From the NCBI GenBank assembly GCA_900548745.1, contig URLQ01000075.1:1-13720 (forward strand): a DNA stretch of 13,720 nt, given 5' to 3'. Numbering within the stretch: the stretch's first letter is position 1; each line of letters opens with the position of its first letter. Both the position numbers and the translations under genes were made by a program. Shown one piece after another: positions 1 to 5,888 of the stretch. A model generated the notes under the pieces. It was given only the letters and a program-made list of their open reading frames with translations. It made no database searches and was not told where the DNA came from. Source of the stretch: an uncultured Prevotella sp. Lineage in GTDB: Bacteria > Bacteroidota > Bacteroidia > Bacteroidales > Bacteroidaceae.

Positions 1-8
1 TGTTGCTG

Positions 9-16
9 CAAAGGTA
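9..16 (-). promoter_or_regulatory. Leftward promoter -7 element (TACCTTTG)
   Basis: On the minus strand the sequence reads TACCTTTG, a full match to the Bacteroidetes -7 consensus TAnnTTTG. The spot where a -33 TTTG would lie is only A-rich, so the upstream half is weak. It would drive a gene lying beyond the left edge of the window. The same octamer, with a good -33 box, precedes the His-rich gene at the other end. Confidence 0.55.
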
Positions 17-64
17 AAAAGCATAATGATTAAAAAAAAGGCTGCATCGCGGATATGCTTACAA

Positions 65-76
65 CGAAACGTTTAA
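65..76. promoter_or_regulatory. Possible LacI-type operator, weak copy
   Basis: AAACGTTT at 67-74 is a perfect 8-bp palindrome with the central CG typical of LacI/GalR-family operators. It shares this core with the longer palindrome at 455-466. It lies about 50 bp upstream of the leftward -7 element at 9-16, so a repressor or activator role at that promoter is possible. An 8-bp palindrome alone is weak evidence. Confidence 0.25.
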
Positions 77-163
77 TTTATCATTAAAAATGAATGATTT
101 TCGTGTGATAATCATATAAAAAAAACGATATTTCGCTTCATTTATATTGTATAAGACACTCGG

Positions 164-200
164 TTATCCCGAACTGGGGTAAAGATTTATGCTTATCCCC
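164..200 (-). other. Mutually exclusive hairpins (attenuator-like)
   Basis: Read on the minus strand, GGGGATAA (200-193), TTACCCC (182-176) and GGGATAA (170-164) occur in a row. The middle segment can pair with either neighbour, each time with a one-base bulge, so two competing hairpins are possible. The segment lies downstream of the small ORF at 219-326 and upstream of the next leftward promoter. No U-tract follows either hairpin directly, so this is not a standard terminator. A regulatory switch is an inference only. Confidence 0.25.
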
Positions 201-218
201 ACTAAATTTCCACTGAAC

Positions 219-326
219 CTAATCATGCCTTTGTTGCGCTCTTGGTTTTGCATTCAGGTCTGTCGAAAGGCTAAGTATTATAATGCGAAAAGGACCTCGA
301 CACCTCGTCGAAGTCCTTTTCATCAT
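219..326 (-). CDS. Possible 35-residue small secreted or leader peptide
   Basis: This minus-strand reading frame starts with two consecutive ATG codons (326-321) and ends in TAG (219-221). It lies about 60 nt downstream of a well-formed Bacteroidetes promoter (393-424). The predicted peptide has a basic amino end (K3, R4, R8, R10), a hydrophobic core (about 13-22, including IIILSLS) and an L-N-A triplet at 24-26 that resembles a signal peptidase I site. Cleavage there would release the nine residues KPRAQQRHD. The hydrophobic core is short and interrupted by R14, so export is uncertain. Codons 3-14 form a long hairpin. I do not recognise a characterised family. It could instead be a chance ORF inside a regulatory RNA, or a leader peptide for a gene off the left edge. 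Confidence 0.35.
   Translation of the reverse strand: MMKRTSTRCRGPFRIIILSLSTDLNAKPRAQQRHD
287..321. other. 15-bp hairpin, possible terminator
   Basis: Arms 287-301 and 307-321 form a 15-bp stem with one C-A mismatch around a 5-nt loop. The outer nine pairs, GAAAAGGAC with GTCCTTTTC, are perfect. A and T tracts at the stem base give it a bidirectional terminator look; rightward it is followed by CATCATTTTT. On the minus strand it sits directly after the two ATG codons of the small ORF at 219-326, so it could instead control translation or end a short RNA. Confidence 0.5.
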
Positions 327-392
327 TTTTGAATGTCTTAGCTGTTAGTATTAATGTAGCATGTAATTCTGAAAATCAGTGTTTTGATGGTG

Positions 393-424
393 CAAAGTTA
401 TTGCTAATTCATTATCATAGCAAA
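393..424 (-). promoter_or_regulatory. Leftward promoter (-33 TTTG, -7 TAACTTTG)
   Basis: On the minus strand TTTG (424-421) is followed after 20 nt by TAACTTTG (400-393), which matches both Bacteroidetes housekeeping promoter boxes at normal spacing. Transcription would begin near 385-388 and run left through the small ORF and the hairpins. It does not serve the MATE gene, which ends upstream at 585. This promoter is the best evidence that something is expressed from the 1-390 region. Confidence 0.6.
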
Positions 425-454
425 TATTTTTACTTATTTAGACAGAAAAACTAC

Positions 455-466
455 GTAAACGTTTAC
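455..466. promoter_or_regulatory. Likely LacI/GalR-family operator GTAAACGTTTAC
   Basis: A perfect 12-bp palindrome with central CG, very close to the general LacI/GalR-family operator pattern (CcpA cre sites and PurR boxes share this AAACGTTT core). It lies about 31 bp upstream of the -33 box of the leftward promoter at 393-424 and well outside the MATE gene. That position fits activation or upstream modulation better than simple blocking of polymerase. No LacI-family regulator gene is in the window. Confidence 0.45.
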
Positions 467-584
467 AATAGAAACATGTCTGTAACAATATGAAAGCAGC
501 TGGTTTTTAAGCCACAAGGTCATTAGTTCGTTTGCAAGTTGTTGTAAAAAACGCACGTTAAACGACCTGATGTCCGGTTTGGGC

Positions 585-1937
585 TTAAGCAGTCAGACTG
601 TTTACTTTTTTCTTGAAGAAGTAGTAGTACAGTACGGCGGCAACCGTCAGACATATAGGAAATGCCGTCCAAATGCCTACGATGCCGAAGTTCATGTATA
701 TGCCAAGGAAGTAGCTCGTTGGCAGAGAGATGATGAAATAAGATACGAAGGCGATGTACATCATCGGCTTTACATATCCCGTGCCGCGAAGAGCATTGGC
801 ATAAATCATCTGCATGCCGTCGCCGAACTGGTATATCACCATCAGTATTATCACTTGTGCACACATCTCAGCCACCTCTTTACTGTCGGCAAACCAGTAA
901 CCCATATCGTTGCGCAGCAGCAATACGGGAATGACGACAATCGCTCCGATCAGCAATACTATATGCAGTCCTGCTGCAGCAACATCGCGCAGCTGCTTGA
1001 CATCGTTCTGACCTATATAATAGCTTACTCTGACCGACACGGCGGACGTAATGCCGTAATACACCATGAAGAAGAGTTGCGAGATGGTTATCATTATCTG
1101 ATGAGTGGCAAGAGCCGTAGTGCCGAGCCAACCTGCCATCACGCCAGTCAGAGCGAAAGCCGATGACTCCATTCCCATCTGTAGAGCCACGGGCCAGCTT
1201 TGCTTGTCGATGGTCCTGTACAGCTCTTTGCTGAACCGGGAGTTGCGCATTGCCGAACTGTAAGTCTTGTATTTCTTGGTGAACAGGAATATTGCTGCTG
1301 CTGCAAAGAACATTATTATGCGGCTTGCCATTGTGGATATTCCGGCACCCAGTAAGCCCAGTTCCGGCATAGGCCCGGGACCGTATATGAGAAGATAGTT
1401 GCCTCCGATATTCAGTATGTTTCCGGCAATCATTATATACATAGAGGTCTTGGTATGGCCGATGCCGTCAAAAAACTGTTTGAATGTATTGAACCAGCAT
1501 GCAAACGGCAGAGAGATCATGTTCACAATCATATAGGGGCGCATCAGTGGGAGTAGTTCCTCGGGCTGTCCCATGCGGTGGATATTAATATATACCAGAT
1601 AGAGTACGGCAAGCAGTATTACGGACGTTGTAGCGGCTGCCAGCAGACCATGCTTTACCACGGCACCATTCTTCTCCGTATTGCCCTGGCCGTATAGTCT
1701 TCCTATTATCGGAGTCAGTCCATAGCTGTATCCCAGGGCAAACACCAGTATTATTGCCATGATAGTGTTTACGAAGCTTGCAGCGGCAAGTTCAGTAACG
1801 CTGTGATGTCCCACCATCAGAGTGTCGGCAAAGCCTAAGACGATGGTTCCTACCTGTCCGACCACGAGGGGCGTTCCCAACGACAGCAGGGTCTTGTAGT
1901 GATAAGAATATTTATTATAATTGTACGTCATATTCAT
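585..1937 (-). CDS. MATE family multidrug efflux transporter, NorM-type
   Basis: A 450-residue inner-membrane antiporter predicted to export toxic organic cations or drugs in exchange for Na+ or H+. The protein is almost entirely hydrophobic, with spacing fitting 12 membrane spans, and about 450 residues is the usual family length. The first span carries GFADTLMVG (35-43). D38, E257 and D373 align by context with D36, E255 and D371, the cation-binding residues of Vibrio cholerae NorM, so the coupling site looks intact. The second half shows the family pattern GWLGTTALATHQI (269-281). Two ATG codons lie 6 nt apart (MNM); I keep the first. The gene has its own promoter at 1959-1989. Substrate cannot be told from sequence. 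No strong terminator is seen just after the stop. Confidence 0.93.
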   Translation of the reverse strand: MNMTYNYNKYSYHYKTLLSLGTPLVVGQVGTIVLGFADTLMVGHHSVTELAAASFVNTIMAIILVFALGYSYGLTPIIGRLYGQGNTEKNGAVVKHGLLAAATTSVILLAVLYLVYINIHRMGQPEELLPLMRPYMIVNMISLPFACWFNTFKQFFDGIGHTKTSMYIMIAGNILNIGGNYLLIYGPGPMPELGLLGAGISTMASRIIMFFAAAAIFLFTKKYKTYSSAMRNSRFSKELYRTIDKQSWPVALQMGMESSAFALTGVMAGWLGTTALATHQIMITISQLFFMVYYGITSAVSVRVSYYIGQNDVKQLRDVAAAGLHIVLLIGAIVVIPVLLLRNDMGYWFADSKEVAEMCAQVIILMVIYQFGDGMQMIYANALRGTGYVKPMMYIAFVSYFIISLPTSYFLGIYMNFGIVGIWTAFPICLTVAAVLYYYFFKKKVNSLTA

Positions 1938-1958
1938 AATGGTTGTTTAAATCGAGTG

Positions 1959-1989
1959 CAAAGATAGTGCAAACCGAGAGTAATACAAA
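1959..1989 (-). promoter_or_regulatory. Promoter of the MATE gene
   Basis: On the minus strand a -33 TTTG (1989-1986) is followed after 19 nt by the -7 element TATCTTTG (1966-1959). The start codon is at 1937, leaving a leader of about 15-20 nt. Both boxes match the Bacteroidetes consensus exactly. Confidence 0.75.
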
Positions 1990-2014
1990 ATGAAAGGCAT
2001 AAGACTTTCATTTT
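1987..2014. promoter_or_regulatory. Inverted repeat over the MATE -33 box
   Basis: AAAATGAAAG (1987-1996) and CTTTCATTTT (2005-2014) form a perfect 10-bp inverted repeat with an 8-nt spacer. The left arm covers three bases of the -33 box of the efflux gene promoter. A dyad of this size at this place is what a dimeric repressor site of an efflux pump often looks like. No regulator gene is adjacent, so the binding protein is unknown. It could also be a simple AT-rich hairpin. Confidence 0.4.
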
Positions 2015-2031
2015 TATTACCGAGGTGCAGC

Positions 2032-2050
2032 CTATCTTATTTAAAGATAG
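2032..2050. repeat. Small inverted repeat, 7-bp arms
   Basis: CTATCTT (2032-2038) and AAGATAG (2044-2050) are perfect arms around ATTTA. It lies between the two divergent promoters of this intergenic region. It has no T-tract, so it is not a terminator; it may be a binding site or a chance AT-rich dyad. Confidence 0.3.
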
Positions 2051-2145
2051 TGCAGTCAATCCTCCTTGTCTGCTGTTTGGCAAGTTGGAACTTTACTAAT
2101 ATATATAAGGTAAAGCCGCTGCAATTATTAAAAGATGATATGAAA

Positions 2146-2177
2146 TTTGGATAATTGTCGATTATGTTGTAATTTTG
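2146..2177 (+). promoter_or_regulatory. Promoter of the GNAT-like gene
   Basis: TTTG (2146-2149), 20 nt, then TAATTTTG (2170-2177) matches the Bacteroidetes -33/-7 pair. Transcription would start near 2184, leaving an untranslated leader of about 120 nt before the ATG at 2307, long for this window. Confidence 0.65.
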
Positions 2178-2234
2178 CCATGTTTTAAAACATATTGTAA
2201 ACTTATTTGTGCACAGGTATACGGCGTGCGGCAT

Positions 2235-2287
2235 CCATAGAGGTATGGTAACCGTAAGCTGCTTTGTGCTTCACGGACACAGGTCCG
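2235..2287 (+). promoter_or_regulatory. Structured 5' leader with three hairpins
   Basis: Three adjacent short hairpins can form in the leader: CCATA/TATGG (2235-2239 with 2244-2248), CCGTAAGC/GCTTcACGG with one bulged C (2252-2259 with 2268-2276), and CGGAC/GTCCG (2274-2278 with 2283-2287). The last two overlap at 2274-2276, so they compete. I do not recognise a known riboswitch class. The leader ends about 20 nt before the start codon and could affect translation. Confidence 0.3.
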
Positions 2288-2306
2288 GCAATTTATTTAA
2301 CAGACT

Positions 2307-3461
2307 ATGTCATCAATAGAAATAAGAAAAGTAGAGTCGAAGAAAGACTTGAAGATGTTTATTGATTTCCGTTACGACCTTTATGCAGGTTGTGAATATG
2401 ATGCCCCTAATCTTTTCAGCGACGATATGAATACGCTGAGCAAGGATAAGAATGCCGCGTTCGAATTCAGCGAGGCGGAATATTATATGGCCTTTGACAA
2501 GCAGACAGGTAAGATGGTCGGCAGGGTGGCTGCCATAATAAACCATAAGGCAAACGACAAGTGGGGCAGAAACGATGTTCGTTTCGGCTGGATAGACTTC
2601 GTTGACGATATAAACGTGTCGAGGGTCCTCATGGATGCTGTGGAGAAGTACGGAAAGAGCAAGGGAATGACCCATGTCGTTGGTCCTCTCGGCTTTACGG
2701 ATATGGATCCGGAAGGTATGCTGACAATGGGCTTCGACCAACTTGGCACGATGGCTACAATCTACAACTACTCGTACTATCCTGAGCATATGGAGAAACT
2801 TGGCGGTTTTAAGAAAGACAACGACTACGTGGAGTTCAAGCTCTTCGTTCCAAAGACCGTGCCCGACAAGTATGCCAAGGTTGCGAAGCTGATAGAAAAA
2901 CGCTATAACCTGCATGTGAAGAAGCTTACAAAGCATGAAATCTTCAAGGAAGGCTACGGCAAGAGAATCTTTGAGATTATCAATGAGACCTTCAGTGGAC
3001 TATACGGCTACTCGGAACTGTCAGACAAGCAGATAGAACAATATATAAATATGTATTTCCCGCTTGCCGACCTGAATCTTATAACACTCATAGAGGACTG
3101 GAATGACAACAAGAAAGTGGTTGGTGTCGGAATAACGATACCTTCGCTGACCCGTGCCCTTCAGAAGTGTCGTCGCGGCAGACTAACTCCGTTTGGCTGG
3201 TGGCATGTACTAAGAGCCTTGAAGTTCAGACATACCAAGATCGTAGACCTCCTGCTGGTGGGAGTATTGCCGGAATACCGCAACAAGGGAGCCAACTCCC
3301 TGTTGTTTGCCGACTTGATTCCTCGTTATGTTGAGTATGGCTTCGAATGGGGCGAGACGCATGTGGAGATGGAGACAAACGACCATGTGCAGAGCCAATG
3401 GCAGTATCTCGACTGCGAGTGCCACAAGCGTCGCCGATGCTATATAAAGGAGATAAAATAA
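2307..3461 (+). CDS. GNAT-like N-acetyltransferase family protein
   Basis: A 384-residue soluble protein with features of GCN5-related acetyltransferases. The carboxy-terminal part has a beta strand and acetyl-CoA loop pattern, LLLVGVLPEYRNKGANSLLFADLI (starting at 315), where PEYRNKGA resembles GNAT motif A (Q/R-x-x-G-x-G/A) in relaxed form. An amino-terminal region (about 1-170), including GKMVGRVAAIIN (68-79), looks like a second, diverged GNAT half, as in long two-domain members. The protein ends in a very basic tail with KRRR at 374-377. From memory it resembles the uncharacterised Escherichia coli YghO type of protein; the substrate is unknown. It has its own promoter and leader and seems monocistronic. 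The family call is fairly sure, the enzymatic activity is inferred. Confidence 0.7.
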   Translation: MSSIEIRKVESKKDLKMFIDFRYDLYAGCEYDAPNLFSDDMNTLSKDKNAAFEFSEAEYYMAFDKQTGKMVGRVAAIINHKANDKWGRNDVRFGWIDFVDDINVSRVLMDAVEKYGKSKGMTHVVGPLGFTDMDPEGMLTMGFDQLGTMATIYNYSYYPEHMEKLGGFKKDNDYVEFKLFVPKTVPDKYAKVAKLIEKRYNLHVKKLTKHEIFKEGYGKRIFEIINETFSGLYGYSELSDKQIEQYINMYFPLADLNLITLIEDWNDNKKVVGVGITIPSLTRALQKCRRGRLTPFGWWHVLRALKFRHTKIVDLLLVGVLPEYRNKGANSLLFADLIPRYVEYGFEWGETHVEMETNDHVQSQWQYLDCECHKRRRCYIKEIK

Positions 3462-3474
3462 GAGAAGCATCTCT
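3461..3474 (+). repeat. Short hairpin at the GNAT stop codon
   Basis: AGAGA (3461-3465) and TCTCT (3470-3474) form a 5-bp stem around AGCA, starting on the last base of the stop codon. There is no T-tract, so on its own it is not a convincing terminator; it may protect the mRNA end. Confidence 0.25.
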
Positions 3475-3492
3475 CTTGCAAAAGCGTAATGT

Positions 3493-3557
3493 TATTCTGT
3501 ATTTATGGCAGAATATATTATCTCTCAGCGTTATTTTATAGGTTTCCATATAGGAAA
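3493..3557. repeat. Two small inverted repeats
   Basis: TATTCTG (3493-3499) pairs with CAGAATA (3509-3515), and TTTCC (3543-3547) with GGAAA (3553-3557). The second, TTTCC-ATATA-GGAAA, resembles the TTTC-TATA-GGAAAG junction in the repeat array at 13629-13684. Function unknown; they are part of an unusually hairpin-rich gap before parE. Confidence 0.3.
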
Positions 3558-3562
3558 AAGAT

Positions 3563-3600
3563 AAATATGGGCTTTATTTGATAAAATAAAGCCCATATTT
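3563..3600. terminator. 17-bp perfect hairpin, likely bidirectional terminator
   Basis: Arms 3563-3579 and 3584-3600 are perfectly complementary over 17 bp around a GATA loop. The stem has GGGC/GCCC in the middle and A/T tracts at its base, so it ends in ATATTTT on the plus strand. It lies 100 bp after the GNAT stop and is the best candidate terminator for that gene. The same arm sequence recurs in the phased repeat at 3581-3643, so it may instead be part of a repeat element. Confidence 0.5.
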
Positions 3601-3643
3601 TATAAAATAAAGGTTTGATTTATTAAAATAAAGGCTTTATTTT
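3581..3643. repeat. Three 21-nt units with core (A/T)TAAAATAAAG
   Basis: Units start at 3581, 3602 and 3623, exactly 21 nt apart. Each begins (A/T)TAAAATAAAG and then diverges. Inverted copies of the core (CTTTATTT) occur at 3572-3579 and 3635-3642, so units pair with one another; AAAATAAAG-G-CTTTATTTT (3625-3643) is a near-perfect palindrome. The 21-nt period is two helical turns, which places all cores on one DNA face. It could be a multi-site protein-binding array, a decayed repeat element, or a terminator cluster. Confidence 0.55.
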
Positions 3644-3774
3644 AGTTTTTGCAATAAGGATACAGACTTTTTTAAAGGGTAATGATACGTTTTTGCCCTT
3701 AATGGAGGAAGGTTCCTCTGTGTGTTAGATGGGGGAACGCGGGAGAATGAAGGAGTTTGTTTACTTTTTTCCGA

Positions 3775-3829
3775 TTTTTCAGATTATGGAAGAAATGCTT
3801 GTGTATCTGAAAAAAAATTAGTTATTTTG
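3775..3829 (+). promoter_or_regulatory. Likely parE promoter with an inverted repeat across it
   Basis: TTG (3799-3801), 20 nt, then TTATTTTG (3822-3829) is close to the Bacteroidetes promoter, with one mismatch in the -7 box (TT instead of TA). The leader to the ATG at 3871 would be about 35 nt. A 10-bp inverted repeat, TTTTTCAGAT (3775-3784) and ATCTGAAAAA (3805-3814), straddles the -33 box, so a bound dimer could affect polymerase. Confidence 0.45.
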
Positions 3830-3870
3830 TAGATGTTTTTATTTATATAATGTGAAAATAGCAATCCGCA

Positions 3871-5814
3871 ATGAGCGAAAATATAGAAAACACGCAAGAG
3901 CCGCAAGTGCAATATACCGATGACAGTATCCGACATCTATCTGATATGGAGCATATCCGTACCAGACCGGGTATGTATATCGGTAGGCTGGGAGACGGTT
4001 CGATAGCAGAAGATGGTATTTATGTGCTGCTGAAAGAGGTGGTGGACAACTCTATCGACGAGTTCCGCATGAATATGGGAAAGCGTATAGAGGTGGATAT
4101 GGAAGACCATCTCAGGGTCAGCGTGCGCGACTACGGACGAGGAATACCTCAGGGAAAGCTCGTTGAGGCTGTGAGCGTGCTGAATACAGGAGGAAAGTAT
4201 GACTCCAAGGCATTCAAGAAGAGCGTCGGACTGAACGGAGTAGGTATCAAGGCGGTGAATGCTCTCAGTCTGCATTTCGAGGTGAAGTCATTCCGGGACG
4301 GCAAGGTAAGGCATCTTACCTTTGAAAGAGGCGAGCTGCAGTCAGACACTACCGAGGACACGGAGGACGAGAACGGCACGTATATCTTCTTCGAGCCGGA
4401 TGCCACGCTGTTCAAGAACTATTCTTTCCACGACGATTTCATAGAGACGATGCTCCGCAATTACACTTATCTGAACACGGGGCTTGCCATAATGTATAAC
4501 GGCAGACGAATCCTGAGCCGCAACGGACTTGAGGATTTGCTCAACGATACAATGACAAACGACGGCATCTATCCTATAATCCATCTTAAGGGAGAGGATA
4601 TAGAGATAGCTTTCACGCATACCAACCAGTATGGCGAAGAGTACCACTCGTTTGTCAACGGCCAGCATACCACGCAGGGCGGTACCCACCAGAGTGCCTT
4701 CAAGGAGCATATCGCAAAGACGATAAAGGAGTTCTTCGGCAAGAATTTCGAATATACCGACATCCGCAACGGACTTGTTGGAGCCATAGCGATAAACGTG
4801 GAGGAGCCGATGTTTGAGAGCCAGACGAAGATCAAGCTCGGTTCGCAGACGATGAGTCCGGATGGAATGAGCGTGAACAAATATGTCGGCGACTTCATAA
4901 AGACCGAAGTGGACAACTTCCTGCACAGGAATACAGACATAGCAGAGGTTATGCTGCAGAAGATACAGTCGAGCGAGAAGGAACGCAAGGCCATGGCTGG
5001 CGTAACCAAGCTTGCAAGGGAAAGAGCCAAGAAGGCAAACCTGCACAACAGGAAGCTCCGCGATTGCCGTATCCATTACAGCGACGTGAAGAACGACCGC
5101 AAGGAGGAGAGTGCCATATTCATTACCGAGGGAGATTCCGCAAGCGGCAGCATCACCAAGAGCAGGGATGTAAACACGCAGGCGGTGTTCTCGCTGAGAG
5201 GAAAGCCCCTCAACTCTTTCGGACTGACAAAAAAGGTGGTTTATGAAAACGAGGAGTTCAATCTGCTGCAGGCAGCCCTCGACATAGAGGACGGACTCGA
5301 CACTCTGAGATACAACAAGGTTATTGTGGCAACCGATGCCGATGTGGACGGAATGCATATCCGACTGCTTATCATTACCTTCTTCCTGCAGTTCTTCCCG
5401 GAGCTTATCAAGAAGGGGCATGTGTATGTACTGCAGACTCCTTTGTTCCGCGTTAGAAACAAGAAAACGAAGATAAAGCCCAAGGAGGTGAAGGCTTCCG
5501 CCGCCGGCAAGGGAGACTTCGTCACACGCTATTGCTATAGCGAGGAGGAGAGAGTGAATGCCATAGCGGAGCTTGCTCCGGATCCGGAAATAACCCGATT
5601 CAAAGGTCTTGGAGAAATCAGTCCTGATGAGTTCAAGAACTTCATAGGTCCCGACATGCGTCTCGAACAGGTTACGCTGCACAAGACCGACCAGGTGCAG
5701 AAACTCCTTGAGTATTATATGGGAAAGAACACGATGGAACGTCAGAACTTTATCATCAACAATCTTGTGATAGAGGAAGACAGACCGGAAGAGGAGGAGT
5801 ACGGAGAGCAGTAG
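3871..5814 (+). CDS. parE: DNA topoisomerase IV subunit B (ParE)
   Basis: The 647-residue ATPase subunit of a type IIA topoisomerase, which with ParC decatenates and relaxes chromosomes using ATP. The GHKL ATPase domain is intact: KEVVDNSIDE (55-64, with catalytic base E56 and Mg-binding N60), DYGRGIP (87-93), GLNGVGIKAVNALS (120-133), and switch lysine K320 in QTK. The toprim part has EGDSASG (420-426) and DADVDG (489-494) for the metal ions. EGDSASGS rather than the EGDSAGGSA usual in GyrB, plus the KGLGE segment (578-582), points to ParE; this choice rests on memory of Bacteroidetes families. Length is normal. The tail is very acidic (634-646). The ATG at 3871 starts just before a typical divergent amino end. 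The protease gene follows after 74 bp with no terminator, so they may share a transcript. Confidence 0.92.
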   Translation: MSENIENTQEPQVQYTDDSIRHLSDMEHIRTRPGMYIGRLGDGSIAEDGIYVLLKEVVDNSIDEFRMNMGKRIEVDMEDHLRVSVRDYGRGIPQGKLVEAVSVLNTGGKYDSKAFKKSVGLNGVGIKAVNALSLHFEVKSFRDGKVRHLTFERGELQSDTTEDTEDENGTYIFFEPDATLFKNYSFHDDFIETMLRNYTYLNTGLAIMYNGRRILSRNGLEDLLNDTMTNDGIYPIIHLKGEDIEIAFTHTNQYGEEYHSFVNGQHTTQGGTHQSAFKEHIAKTIKEFFGKNFEYTDIRNGLVGAIAINVEEPMFESQTKIKLGSQTMSPDGMSVNKYVGDFIKTEVDNFLHRNTDIAEVMLQKIQSSEKERKAMAGVTKLARERAKKANLHNRKLRDCRIHYSDVKNDRKEESAIFITEGDSASGSITKSRDVNTQAVFSLRGKPLNSFGLTKKVVYENEEFNLLQAALDIEDGLDTLRYNKVIVATDADVDGMHIRLLIITFFLQFFPELIKKGHVYVLQTPLFRVRNKKTKIKPKEVKASAAGKGDFVTRYCYSEEERVNAIAELAPDPEITRFKGLGEISPDEFKNFIGPDMRLEQVTLHKTDQVQKLLEYYMGKNTMERQNFIINNLVIEEDRPEEEEYGEQ

Positions 5815-5888
5815 CCGTTGGCTGCTGTTGGTGATAAATGATTGTTTTACCGTGATAGGGGAATAACCAGATTAATTGATAATAGATA

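Noticed and set aside
160..330. 6S RNA or tmRNA gene
   Set aside because: No long closing stem joining the ends and no tRNA-like acceptor or tag frame could be built by eye from either strand.
570..1166. 198-codon plus-strand ORF over the MATE gene
   Set aside because: It lies antisense to a clear MATE coding frame with intact ion-binding residues; its product resembles nothing and is a shadow frame.
2037..2234. 65-codon minus-strand ORF in the intergenic region
   Set aside because: It covers the GNAT promoter, has no promoter in a fitting place and low-complexity AT-driven composition.
2245..2319. 24-codon upstream ORF overlapping the GNAT start out of frame
   Set aside because: A frame this short is expected by chance, and the peptide shows no recognisable features.
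3581..3643. CRISPR array
   Set aside because: Units are only 21 nt with no unique spacers of regular length, and no cas genes are present; the same holds for 13629-13684.
4342..5682. 446-codon antisense ORF within parE
   Set aside because: It is the mirror of a well-conserved coding frame with all ParE motifs; the antisense product is Leu/His/Val-rich without known motifs.
3871..5814. GyrB instead of ParE
   Set aside because: The toprim motif EGDSASGS and flanking residues fit ParE; GyrB normally has EGDSAGGSA. A genome-wide check for a separate gyrB would settle it.
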